This document shows positions 42,308 through 50,685 of a stretch of 59,533 bases of DNA, piece after piece (positions within the stretch are counted from its first letter, which is position 1; each line of letters begins with the position of its first letter). Under the pieces are notes generated by a model. That model searched no databases, had not been told where the DNA came from, and saw only the letters and a list, made by a program, of their open reading frames with translations. Origin of the DNA: JBOGDS01 sp050743075 (GTDB lineage: Bacteria > Actinomycetota > Actinomycetes > Jiangellales > Jiangellaceae); contig JBOGDS010000013.1 of NCBI GenBank assembly GCA_050743075.1, positions 1-59,533 on the forward strand, in the 5' to 3' direction. The translations under genes were made by a program, and so were the position numbers.

Positions 42308-43917
42308 GTGCGCCTCGTCCGCCCCGCTCTCGTCCCGATGGGGCTCGGGTTGGCGGCCGTCGGCGCGTGGGTCTCGTACAACGGGCGGGACATCGAGCTG
42401 GTGCTGCTGGACGCCGTCGTCGGCTGTGTCCTCGTGGTGTGCGGCGTGATCGCGTGGGATCGCCGCGGCGCGAGCAGGGTCACGGTCGGCCTCGTCCTCT
42501 ACGCGTCGTGCCCACCGCTTGTCGCGCACGCCGCGCTCGCCTACCCGGTCGGGGGAGCGGCCTCTCGGCCCGCGCGCCTCACGCTCGCCGTGGGGTACCT
42601 GGGTGCGCTCCTGGTACTCGGGCTCCTCCCCGCACTGTTCTTCGAGCCGGCGGACCAGAGCTGTGCCTTGTGCCCGGACAATCTCGTCTCGGTCGCCAGC
42701 GCCGCCGGGCTCGTCGAGACGCTGAACGACGCCTTGCCGTGGGTTGGGCATTGGCGCTGGCGCTTCTCCTCGGCTGGCGGCTGGGCCGCTCGACGCCGGC
42801 GGCGCGGCGGGTGGAGGCGCCCGTCCTCGTGCCCGCGGCTGCCTACCTCTGTCTGGTCGCCGCGGGCTACGTGCACGTCGTCGTGCGGGGGACGCTGGCG
42901 ATCGACGCGCTGGACCGGCAGCTCCGCCTTGCCCAGGCGGCGGCGTTGGCCGCCTGGGCCCTCGGCGTCGCCTGGGAGTGGGTGCGGGCTCGCCGCGCAC
43001 GCTCGGACGTGGCAGCGCTCGTCGTCGAGCTGGGGGACAGTCCGCCGCCGGGAGGCCTACGCGACGCCCTTGCGACCACACTGCGCGACCCCACCTCACG
43101 CTTGCCTACCCGGTCGCCGAGGGGCGCCTTGTCGATGCGACCGGACGGACGGTCGAACGCCCGGAAGGCGGGGAGCAGGCGGCGACCGAACTGGTGCGCG
43201 ACGGCCGGCCGGTGGCCCTGCTGCCACACCGCCGCAACTTGCTCGGTCATCCGGGCTTCGTGGAGGAGGTCGTGTCGGCTGCAGGCCTCGCGCTGGAGAA
43301 CGAGCGCCTGCAAGCCGAGGTGCGTGCACAGCTGGCGGACCTACGGGCCTCGCGGGCCCGGATCCTCGAGGCCAGTGACGGCGAGCGGCGCCGGCTGGAG
43401 CGCGATCTGCACGACGGTGCTCAACAGCGCCTGGTCGGGCTGGCCCTCGGGATCCGGCTGCTGAGGTCGCGGCTCGAGCCACACACCGCTCCGATTGCCC
43501 TGCCGCGGCTCGACGATGCCGAAGCAGAGCTCCGCGCCGCGGTCACCGAGCTGCGGCGACTCGCCCAGGGGCTCCACCCGGCCGTGCTGTCTGACTTCGG
43601 CCTGGCCACTGCGCTGGAGTCCCTCGCCGAAGGGGCCTCGCTCCCATCCGGCTGATCCGTATGCCGGAGGAGCGGCTCTCCCCACCGATCGAGACGGCCG
43701 CATACCTCCTGGTCGCCGAGTCGGCGAAGGCCGGTCCGGTGCACGTCAGCGCCACCGTCGACGGTGGCACGCTTGTCGTCGATGTCGAGGCGGCACGCAG
43801 GGCCCGAGCTCCTCGTCGACCTCGAGGACCGCATGGGCGCCCTCGACGGGAGGCTAGCCGTCGAGGACGTGCCCCGCGGGAGGGTGCGGCTGCGGGCGGA
43901 GGTCCCGTGCGGGTAGT
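42308..43917 (+). pseudogene. sensor histidine kinase, multiply frameshifted
   Basis: Coding can be followed across frames. Frame A from GTG 42308 covers membrane helices (LVRPALVPMGLGLAAVGAW to LVETLNDALPWVG). At about 42745 it moves to a second frame (LALALLLGWRLGRSTPAARR). At about 43090 it moves to a third (HLTLAYPVAEGRLVDATGR), which holds the HisKA_3 motif ERRRLERDLHDGAQQRLVG. At about 43645 it moves back (IRLIRMPEERLSPPIETAAYLL), and near 43795 it shifts again to PELLVDLEDRMGALDGRL. The first three breaks fit one-base deletions. The DxGxG part of the ATPase domain is missing at the last one. Stop at 43915-43917. Confidence 0.8.
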
Positions 43918-44557
43918 CATCGCCGACGACTCGACGCTGCTTCGTGAGGGCCTCGCCCGTCTGCTCACCGAGTCGGGCTGCGAGGTCGTGGGCAAGGCCC
44001 GGGATGCCGCCCAGTTGCTCGCGCAGATACTCACGAAGCCGGACGTCGCGGTGGTCGACATCCGGATGCCGCCGACCTACACCGACGAGGGGATCGTCGC
44101 AGCTCAGGAGATCCGTCGCACCCACCCGTCCGTGGGCGTGCTCGTCCACTCGCATCACCTCGAGTCGCAGTACGCGCTCCGACTGATCGGCGAGGTGCCC
44201 GAACGCGTCGGCTAGCTGCTGAAGGAGCGCGTCTCGGCCATCGCCGTCCTGGTCGATGCGCTGCGGCGGATCAACGAGGGTGAGTGTGTGGTCGACCCGA
44301 CCATCGTCTCGCGGCTCGTGCACCGTCCCCGCGATCCGGGTCCGCTGGACAGCCTCACCGACCGTGAGCGAGAGGTGCTCGGGCTGATGGCGGAGGGACG
44401 CTCGAACCGGGCCATTCGGGAGCAGCTCTTCCTCAGCCCCAAGACGGTCGAGGCGCATGTTCGTCAGGTCTTCCTCAAGCTCGGCCTCGCCGAGTCGCCA
44501 GGCAGCCACCGGCGCGTCCATGCGGTGCTCACGTACCTGCGCTCGGACGTGTCGTGA
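43907..44557 (+). pseudogene. NarL/LuxR-family response regulator with in-frame amber codon
   Basis: GTG 43907 overlaps the end of the kinase pseudogene. The receiver begins VRVVIADDSTLLREGLARLL with DIRMPPTYTDEG. At 44213-44215 a TAG stands where the family has Tyr (VG-stop-LLKERV). Reading continues in the same frame to a LuxR HTH (LTDREREVLGLMAEGRSNRA then KTVEAHVRQVFLKL) and a stop at 44557. Without the stop the protein would have 216 codons, a normal length. The truncated 102-residue product would lack DNA binding. Confidence 0.85.
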
Positions 44558-44597
44558 TCCTCGGTGGGCGCTCATCGACGCAGCGTGGACGGTACGA

Positions 44598-45047
44598 TCA
44601 GGCTGCCCACGCCGGTCGCGAGCCGAGGAGGTCGCGTGAACGGGTCGCGGCGTAGGCAGGATCCCAAGGCCAGCCCTCTTGATCACGCACGACTACCTGA
44701 AGCGCGCGGACCGGTGGGCCACCAGGGACTCGGTAGAGCTGGTCGGCGAGCAACACGCACTCGCGAGGTCGATCGACGGCCACGAAGGTCGCGATGACAC
44801 CCTCGACCTCGATCACGTCGCCAGGTGCAAATCGTCGACCACTCGCGATCTGCCGGGTGAGGGCAAGGAGCAGCCGCTCCACGTGCTCATCACACATCAT
44901 CGCGACGAGAAGCTCAGGGTGCCCTTCGTGTCGAGACATCCCGACGGTGTAGCCGCCGTACGGCCCACGGGCGAACGCCCACCCGCGGGCGGTGATCTGC
45001 TTGCGCGTCTCCATGAGCTTGCGGAAAACGGTCGATCTGCTCGGCAT
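44598..45047 (-). CDS. DUF4262 domain protein
   Basis: 149 aa from ATG 45047, supported by GGGAGG 6 nt upstream; the frame stays open farther upstream but without a ribosome site. GGYTVGMSRHEGHPELLVAM is the diagnostic part, then RRFAPGDVIEVEGVIATFVA and a C-terminal WPWDPAYAATRS. Function unknown. It lies in a region with several broken genes but is itself intact. Confidence 0.75.
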   Translation of the reverse strand: MPSRSTVFRKLMETRKQITARGWAFARGPYGGYTVGMSRHEGHPELLVAMMCDEHVERLLLALTRQIASGRRFAPGDVIEVEGVIATFVAVDRPRECVLLADQLYRVPGGPPVRALQVVVRDQEGWPWDPAYAATRSRDLLGSRPAWAA

Positions 45048-45138
45048 GGCGTACCTCCCTGGCTCGATTGACGTCCCGACCGTATGAGCCAGGTCTGACA
45101 AGCCGGTCGACGTCACCGGCCAACCAAGGCTCGCGCCG

Positions 45139-45294
45139 GTGTCAGCGGCCGAAGTCAGCCGGCTGGACCAAGAGCGGCGGGGTGCGCTTGGGCACGGGCG
45201 GCTGATGCGCGAATGGGTGGCGCTGTCCGCCCGTGCAGCGGTCGACTGGCCCGCCCTGGTCGACGAGGCGAGGACCTATGTCAGCCGAGCATGA
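45139..45294 (+). pseudogene. C-terminal fragment of a TfoX-like paralogue
   Basis: 51 codons from a GTG. ALGHGRLMREWVAL then WPALVDEARTYVSRA aligns with FDPGHGRLMKEWATV then WRALVEEARAFVGSG of the intact gene at 41546-41866. The N-terminal half of the domain is missing, so this is a remnant of a duplicated or transferred copy. Confidence 0.6.
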
Positions 45295-45662
45295 GTCTCG
45301 GCGCTCGAAGGCGGCGATGCTGTGACAGCTCGCGTGCCCGAGGCAGCTGCGCGCTGTTGTTCCGCGTTGTCGCCCCGGATCCGCGCCGAGGTCGCGGACG
45401 TAACGCGCACAGCACTGGCTCGGGCCGACGTGTGGCGAGCAGCCGACGGACGTCGCCGCTACCGGATCAGGAACCGGTCCCAGGCGGCGACCGTCGCGAT
45501 CCTGGTCGATGACGAATGGCGGCTGCCTGCCGGCGGTCGGTTTGCACCGTATCTTCAGGACCTGGGGTGTCCTGTCTCGGGAGATCGGTGGCATGTGTGT
45601 CTCAGACGTACGAGCCGCGGAGCTGACCTGGACCCGCTTACACGACCGTTGACAAGCTCACC
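45295..45662. other. stretch without a recognisable gene
   Basis: Open frames exist on both strands, the longest on plus running from 45322 into the antisense of the PIN gene. None shows a known motif, a ribosome site or a leaderless promoter. It is probably degenerate sequence between the TfoX remnant and the toxin-antitoxin pair. Confidence 0.5.
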
Positions 45663-46172
45663 TTATCCGCGGCGACGCCGACGCCGGGTCACGTCGACCC
45701 GGTCGGCGAACTCCCGTGGCCGCAGGATCGGTACTCCGCGCCAGGGTGACATGCTCGTGAGATCCGTGTCGTTGCTGACCACAAGGAGGGCACCTGCATC
45801 TGTGGCAAGGTCGAGGACCAGGTTGTCCTCGTGGTCTCGGCAGTCGTGGACGCTGCGCGGCGGATCGAGCACGCCGCCGCCCGACGCCTCCGCCATCTGC
45901 ACGAGGACCGTGCGGTACAGCTCGACCTCGTCGTCAGGCCACTTGGCGACCTCGCGCAGCACTCGTGTCGTGTTGTCGAGAATGTGTGGTGACAGCCACA
46001 GGCACCATTCGGCTGCGTCGTTGATAACACCGACGCAGTCCGCGCAGGCATTGCCAGACCGGGGCGGGGGCGACGGCCAGGAGCGGTACGGGCTGTTTCC
46101 CACGGCCACCGCGCGCACGAGGACGTGGACGTCAAAGACGACCGGGATCGAGACAGGCCCGGGCAAGCTCAC
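45663..46172 (-). CDS. PIN-domain toxin of a second toxin-antitoxin pair
   Basis: 169 aa. PIN-like acidic residues at D14 (VVFDVHVLVRAV), E115/D116 and D121 (DHEDNLVLDLA), and D135/D137 (VVSNDTDLTSM). A basic tail (RRRRRRG) ends the protein. The GTG start follows the antitoxin TAA without a gap. It belongs to a different PIN subgroup from the VapC at 36167 and is likely an RNase controlled by the RHH protein upstream. Confidence 0.8.
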   Translation of the reverse strand: MSLPGPVSIPVVFDVHVLVRAVAVGNSPYRSWPSPPPRSGNACADCVGVINDAAEWCLWLSPHILDNTTRVLREVAKWPDDEVELYRTVLVQMAEASGGGVLDPPRSVHDCRDHEDNLVLDLATDAGALLVVSNDTDLTSMSPWRGVPILRPREFADRVDVTRRRRRRG

Positions 46173-46424
46173 TTAGCGACGTCCCTTGTAGGACGAACGA
46201 ATCAGCTCGTCCAGGTCCTCCTCATCGATGCTGTGCTCGGCCAGGCGCTGATGGCTGCGCGCCTGAAGATCGCGCAGAATGTCGGCGCGCCGGATCGACT
46301 CCATCACCTTCAGCGTTGCCCGCAGATACGCCGAGCGGTTGCCGCCGCCGAAATACTCCACGAGTTCATCCAGCCGCGTGCGGTCCTCGTCTGACACGGC
46401 GAACCCGACCGACGTCGTCGCCAT
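46173..46424 (-). CDS. ribbon-helix-helix antitoxin
   Basis: 83 aa from ATG 46424 with GGAGG upstream. FAVSDEDRTRLDELVEYFGG then NRSAYLRATLKVMESI fits a CopG-like RHH; the C-terminal helix (LAEHSIDEEDLDELIRSSYK) should contact the toxin. Directly precedes the PIN gene. Confidence 0.78.
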   Translation of the reverse strand: MATTSVGFAVSDEDRTRLDELVEYFGGGNRSAYLRATLKVMESIRRADILRDLQARSHQRLAEHSIDEEDLDELIRSSYKGRR

Positions 46425-46717
46425 ACCCCCACCTCCATCTGTCGGTTGTATCTCAGTGTGACTCGTTCACAAGGCGATTGCAACGGGTCGCAGCGTAGGA
46501 ACCTTCTTCGGCGGATCAAGGACATCACGGGGTGCGGCCGCCTTGCCGGCTCGCAGCCCGGCTGGGCGTGTTCGCGGCCTGGTCATGACACCCGCTGACC
46601 AGGCTGATCCTCAGGATCGCGCCGGGGGTCGTGAACGTCTTGGCATCAAGCCACGGCGACTGAACCCGAGGCGTACGGCGGATCGCCGGCGTTCGACAGA
46701 CCTCACGCCGCGCGAGT

Positions 46718-46826
46718 TCGATGTGCCGTAGACCATGAGCACCGGCTGCCCGATCGCTGCGATCTCGGCCTCGTCGAGCACAAGCCCGGGCACGTGACCG
46801 GCCGAGCGGACGATTGATCTGACCAT
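46718..46826 (-). pseudogene. alpha/beta-hydrolase fragment
   Basis: About 36 codons reading VPGLVLDEAEIAAIGQPVLM then VYGTSN, which resembles the strand and loop before the acid residue of alpha/beta hydrolases. Sequence after the TSN is unrelated, and no nucleophile or His motif is nearby. The surrounding stretch 46425-46886 holds no other recognisable gene. Confidence 0.45.
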
Positions 46827-46886
46827 TTCGCGCTCGTGGCGCGCCCAGTCGGTCCGCTGCGACGGTGGGTCGGACCAGTGTCCTCC

Positions 46887-47228
46887 TCAGCCTTGGAGTC
46901 GCTGGAACGGCACTGGTGGCATCGTCAACGGCAACGCCGCCAGTCGCATCAGCTCGAAGGCGCTGTCGTCGCCGGCCGTCCGGTTGAGCCGGAGCCGACC
47001 ACAGTCCAGACATCGATGAATCAAGACCCAACGTCCTTCGCCGCGAACCGTCACGGCGATGGGCTCCATGCCTCCAGGGCACTTGGCGTCTCGATCACCG
47101 GGCGCGTTGCGGTCGAGGTGCCGAGACCACAGGCAGCTCGGGCAGTGGTTGCGATGAGAGGTTCCGGGGGCGTCGAGCGCTACGGCGACGCCGCAGTGAC
47201 CACACCGGAACGAGCGGTTGAAAGCCAA
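46887..47228 (-). CDS. RNHCP domain zinc-ribbon protein
   Basis: 113 aa with a TTG start at 47228. Two Cys pairs (CGHCGVAV and the RNHCPSCLWSRHLD signature) and a third CLDCGRLRLNR suggest zinc binding. The RNHCP motif and WVLIHRCLDCG then NRTAGDDS are diagnostic of the family. Biochemical role unknown. Intact, between a hydrolase fragment and a LuxR remnant. The start codon is weakly supported. Confidence 0.78.
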   Translation of the reverse strand: MAFNRSFRCGHCGVAVALDAPGTSHRNHCPSCLWSRHLDRNAPGDRDAKCPGGMEPIAVTVRGEGRWVLIHRCLDCGRLRLNRTAGDDSAFELMRLAALPLTMPPVPFQRLQG

Positions 47229-47320
47229 TCCATTAGACCTTTCGGAGCAGAGACGTGCGTACGGATGAACATCGCTCTCCTCCTTCCGGTCGGGTATGGA
47301 GTTCGGGCCCCGAAATCACA

Positions 47321-47530
47321 CTACGAAGCGGTCGACCGGGTCAACCGCTTTACGGGATCGATACCGGATGTGCCGGTGAGCTCAGCGGTGACGATGCCGT
47401 GGTCGACCGCGAACACGATCGCGGCGGAGCGGTCTCGCGGCTCGAGCTTGGCGAAGATGTGGCCGACGTGAGGCTTCACGGTCACCTCGAAGACGACCAG
47501 CGACTCAGCGATCTCCGCGTTGCGCCGGCC
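47321..47530 (-). pseudogene. LuxR-type HTH remnant of a response regulator
   Basis: GRRNAEIAESLVVFEVTVKP then HVGHIFAKLEPRDRSAAIVF matches the second half of a NarL-type HTH (compare NAEIAAELVVSETTVKTHVG at 12130-12801). The first helix and the receiver are absent. Unusual changes (Pro in the recognition helix region) fit decay. The 90 bp before it (47229-47320) and the 150 bp after show no gene. Confidence 0.6.
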
Positions 47531-47677
47531 ACGTCCGGTGCGCCGAAGGATCGGGTCGGTCGACATCTGGAGACGGTTCGTCGACCTGATGCCGCGAGCA
47601 GAGCTTGAGCTCGTGGACCGGGCGGGCACCTGGTTTTGTCCGGAGCTTACTCTCCGGATGAGCAGCCCGACTCCGAC

Positions 47678-47683
47678 TACGAT
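47678..47683 (+). promoter_or_regulatory. -10 element of the LuxR-family ATPase regulator (leaderless)
   Basis: TACGAT followed by exactly 6 nt and ATG 47690. This decides the start over the upstream ATG at about 47636-47660. Confidence 0.55.
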
Positions 47684-47689
47684 CCGGTC

Positions 47690-50290
47690 ATGGAGCTGCT
47701 CGAGCGCGAGCCGCTTCTCGCCGCACTCGCCGCACGACTCGCCGAGGCCGCCGCTGGTCACGGGAGCGTGGCGCTGCTGGCAGGCGAGGCTGGCATCGGA
47801 AAGACGTCCCTGGCCAGGGCGTTCTGTGACCGGCATGACTCGAGAGCCCAGGTTCTCTGGGGAGCCTGTGACGCGCTGAGTACCCCGCGCCCGCTCGGGC
47901 CGCTCCAAGACATCGCTCGGGCTGTAGGCGGTGAGTTCGCCGGGCTGATGGTCAGCGAGGCAACACGGTACGAGCGTCTGGCCGGGTTTCTGGACGTCCT
48001 GGTCTCGCCGCTGCGCCCGGTGATCGCGGTGATCGAGGACGTGCACTGGGCCGACGATGCGACCCGCGACCTGCTGGTGTTCGTGGCCCGTCGGGTGGTC
48101 GATACGAACGCCGTAGTCCTGATGACATACCGCGACGACGAGATCGGACGCGAGCACCCGCTGCGCACCGTACTCGGTCACCTCGCGACACTCGGTTCGG
48201 TGCACCGGCTCCACCTCGCCCGGCTCACCGAACAAGCGGTCGCGACGTTGGCGGCCGGGCGGGCGGCCAGTTCGGACGAGGTGTATCGCGTCACCGGCGG
48301 AAACCCGTTCTTCGCGACCGAGGTGCTCGCAGCCGGCGCTACCGCCACCGTGCCCGAGACCGTCCGTGATGCGGTTCTCGCCCGTGCCTCTCGGCTGTCC
48401 GCGTCGGCAACTGCTGTCCTGGAGGTGGCAGCCGTCGTGCCCGACCGGGCCGAGATCGCGGTGGTGCTCGCGGTGAGCGGGTGCGACGCCATGGCCCTCG
48501 ACGAGTGCGAGCAAGCAGGCGTACTGCAGAGCGGCACCAGGCACGTCCGGTTCCGTCACGAGCTCGCGCGACGCGCGCTCGAAGAGGCCATTCCGGCCGC
48601 CAGGGTTGCGGATCTTCACACCCGCGTGCTCACCTGCTTGGCGGCGCAGAGTGGCGCCGAACTGGCTCGGTTGGCGTACCACGCCGAGCAGGCTGGCGAC
48701 CCCGGCGCTGTACTGACCTATGCTCCAGCCGCTGCGGCGCAGGCAAGCCGCCTCGGCGCCCACCGCGAGGCCGTCACCCACCTCGAACAGGCCCTTCACC
48801 ATGCGGACACGCATCCAGCCCGGGAGCGAGCAGAACTGCTCGAGCGGTACGCCGACGAATGCACGGCGATCGACAGCGAGGCGAATGCGATCGCCGCAGC
48901 CGGGGAAGCACTGGCCATCTGGCGGCAGCTTGGTGAGGTCGAGCGTGCAGCCACGACGCTGGCACGGCGCGCCTACCTGCTGTGGGGCAGCGGACGCAAC
49001 AAGGACGCGCGGAAGTCGGTCCGAGAGGCTGTGACGCTGTTGGAGCAGCGGCCACCGGGGTTGCCGCTAGCCACGGCATACACGTACGCCGCCCACTTGC
49101 ACATGCTGGCCCGGGAGATCCCGGAAGCCATCGAGGTGGGTGGACGGGCGGTCGCGATGGCCGGCGAGTTCGGTGACATCCAGCTGCAGGCCCGAGTCCT
49201 CAACATCGTGGGCGCCGCGCAGTGGTTCGTAGATCCGAGTCTCGCTGAGCTCACGCTGGCTCGTGCCCTCGAGGTCGCTCGGAGCTCGGGTGACGACACG
49301 ATCGTCGGCATCGTCATGCGGATGCTGGGCTCCGGCGCCGGCGAGGTCCGGCGGTACCAGACCGCCGACAACTGGTTGCGCGAGGGAGTGCGCTGGTGCG
49401 TCAAGCACGACCTCGACATCCACGGCGACTATTGCCTCGCCTGGTCAGCGCGTGCAGCCTTCGAGCAGGGGCGCTGGTCGGAGGCGAGCAGCGCGGCAAG
49501 CCGGGTAGCGGGGCAGCAGACCGAGCACGCACCGACCAGGATCGTGGCGCTCACGTCGCTGGGCCGGTTGCGGGTGCGCAGGGGTGACCCGGACTCGGAC
49601 GCTCCACTCGAGGAGGCCTGGGAGCTGGCGACCCGGACCGGCGACTTGCAGCGGCTGTGGCCGGCCGCGGCCGGGCGGGCCGAAGCAGCCTGGTTGGTCG
49701 GCCACCTTGACCGTATTCCCGCCATGGTCGAGGACACCTACCAGTTGGCCGTTCGGCTCAACCAACAGTGGCCGATAGGCGAGCTGGCATTCTGGCTGTG
49801 GCGCGCCGGTGTCCTCGAGGAGGCGCCAGCCAATGCCGCGGAGCCGTATGCGGCGCACATCAACGGCGACTGGCGCCGGGCCGCTCGGACCTGGGAACAG
49901 ATCGGCTGCCCATACGAGGTCGCGTTCGCCCGGGCGGATAGCGACCAGCCGGCCGCTCTGCGCGCCGCGCTCGAGATCTTTGGCCAGCTCAGTGCCAGGC
50001 CGATGGCTAATCGGGTGGCTGGCCGGCTCCGTGAGTTCGGGGTACGCGATCTGCCTCGACGCCCCCACCGCGCCACAGTCGACAACCCCGGCGGACTCAC
50101 CGACAGGCAACTCGAAGTTCTCGGGTTGCTGACGGACGGATCGAGCAATGCCGAGATCGCCGCCCGGTTACACATCTCGGTCAAGACAGTGGGCCATCAC
50201 GTGTCGGCCGTCCTCGCCAAACTCGACGTCCGTTCTCGGGGGGAGGCCGCGGACGTCGCTCGCGCCTGGGGTGCGCCCGCGAAGAAGTAG
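47690..50290 (+). CDS. large ATP-binding LuxR-family regulator (LAL type)
   Basis: 866 aa from ATG 47690. AAA/NACHT-like ATPase: Walker A GEAGIGKT (32-39), Walker B VIAVIEDVHWADDATRDLL, then YRVTGGNPFFATEVLAAG, the classic LAL spacer. The middle is a long TPR-like helical region (residues about 330-780). The C-terminal HTH is LTDRQLEVLGLLTDGSSNAE then KTVGHHVSAVLAKLDVRSR. LAL proteins activate nearby genes after ligand and ATP binding; the DUF4242 and lipoprotein genes just downstream are candidate targets. This is inferred from position. Confidence 0.93.
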   Translation: MELLEREPLLAALAARLAEAAAGHGSVALLAGEAGIGKTSLARAFCDRHDSRAQVLWGACDALSTPRPLGPLQDIARAVGGEFAGLMVSEATRYERLAGFLDVLVSPLRPVIAVIEDVHWADDATRDLLVFVARRVVDTNAVVLMTYRDDEIGREHPLRTVLGHLATLGSVHRLHLARLTEQAVATLAAGRAASSDEVYRVTGGNPFFATEVLAAGATATVPETVRDAVLARASRLSASATAVLEVAAVVPDRAEIAVVLAVSGCDAMALDECEQAGVLQSGTRHVRFRHELARRALEEAIPAARVADLHTRVLTCLAAQSGAELARLAYHAEQAGDPGAVLTYAPAAAAQASRLGAHREAVTHLEQALHHADTHPARERAELLERYADECTAIDSEANAIAAAGEALAIWRQLGEVERAATTLARRAYLLWGSGRNKDARKSVREAVTLLEQRPPGLPLATAYTYAAHLHMLAREIPEAIEVGGRAVAMAGEFGDIQLQARVLNIVGAAQWFVDPSLAELTLARALEVARSSGDDTIVGIVMRMLGSGAGEVRRYQTADNWLREGVRWCVKHDLDIHGDYCLAWSARAAFEQGRWSEASSAASRVAGQQTEHAPTRIVALTSLGRLRVRRGDPDSDAPLEEAWELATRTGDLQRLWPAAAGRAEAAWLVGHLDRIPAMVEDTYQLAVRLNQQWPIGELAFWLWRAGVLEEAPANAAEPYAAHINGDWRRAARTWEQIGCPYEVAFARADSDQPAALRAALEIFGQLSARPMANRVAGRLREFGVRDLPRRPHRATVDNPGGLTDRQLEVLGLLTDGSSNAEIAARLHISVKTVGHHVSAVLAKLDVRSRGEAADVARAWGAPAKK

Positions 50291-50359
50291 GGCGCGGCAG
50301 CAGAGTAGATAGGCAATGGCTCCCCATGTGCCCGGGATCCTGCCCGGGCCAGGCTCCAG

Positions 50360-50384
50360 CCACGGCCGGACCTACCGGCCGTGG
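50360..50384 (+). promoter_or_regulatory. hairpin directly before the DUF4242 ribosome site
   Basis: Perfect 10-bp stem CCACGGCCGG/CCGGCCGTGG with a 5-nt loop. The next bases are AAGGAG, the ribosome site of the gene at 50398. It may end the regulator transcript or act on translation start. A second GC-rich repeat (GCCCGGG twice) lies about 30 bp upstream. Confidence 0.5.
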
Positions 50385-50397
50385 AAGGAGCCACACC

Positions 50398-50670
50398 ATG
50401 CCTCGCTATCTGGTCCAACGCACTTTCCCAGACGGGCTGGCCATCCCGGTCACCCCGGACGGAGCCCAGGCCTGCCTCGGTGTCGTCAACGGGAACGCAG
50501 GGCAGGGCGTCACCTGGCTGCAGTCGTACGTCAGCAACGACAAGACCGTCACCTACTGCGTGTACGACGGCCCGAGCCCGGAAGCGGTGCGGAAGGCCGC
50601 CGAGGTCAACAAGCTCCCGGTCGACCGGATCACCGAGGTGCGGGTGCTCGACCCGTACTTCTATCACTGA
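50398..50670 (+). CDS. DUF4242 protein (SCO4226-type, possible nickel binder)
   Basis: 90 aa with GAAGGAG upstream. MPRYLVQRTFPDGLAIPVT then WLQSYVSNDKTVTYCVYDGP and LPVDRITEVRVLDPYFYH match the DUF4242 fold, a ferredoxin-like dimer. The Streptomyces member SCO4226 is known as a nickel-binding protein. Fifteen bp separate it from the lipoprotein gene, so both are cotranscribed. Confidence 0.85.
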   Translation: MPRYLVQRTFPDGLAIPVTPDGAQACLGVVNGNAGQGVTWLQSYVSNDKTVTYCVYDGPSPEAVRKAAEVNKLPVDRITEVRVLDPYFYH

Positions 50671-50685
50671 GCTTGGAGGAAGATC

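Noticed and set aside
45322..46176. 284-codon open frame on the plus strand
   Set aside because: The second half is antisense to the PIN/RHH pair and the first half has no recognisable motif or start signal.
46836..47471. 211-codon open frame on the plus strand
   Set aside because: Antisense to the RNHCP gene, whose Cys motifs and signature make the minus strand the coding one.
47321..48814. 497-codon open frame on the minus strand
   Set aside because: Mostly antisense of the LAL regulator. Only its last about 69 codons resemble a LuxR HTH, and these are annotated as a remnant.
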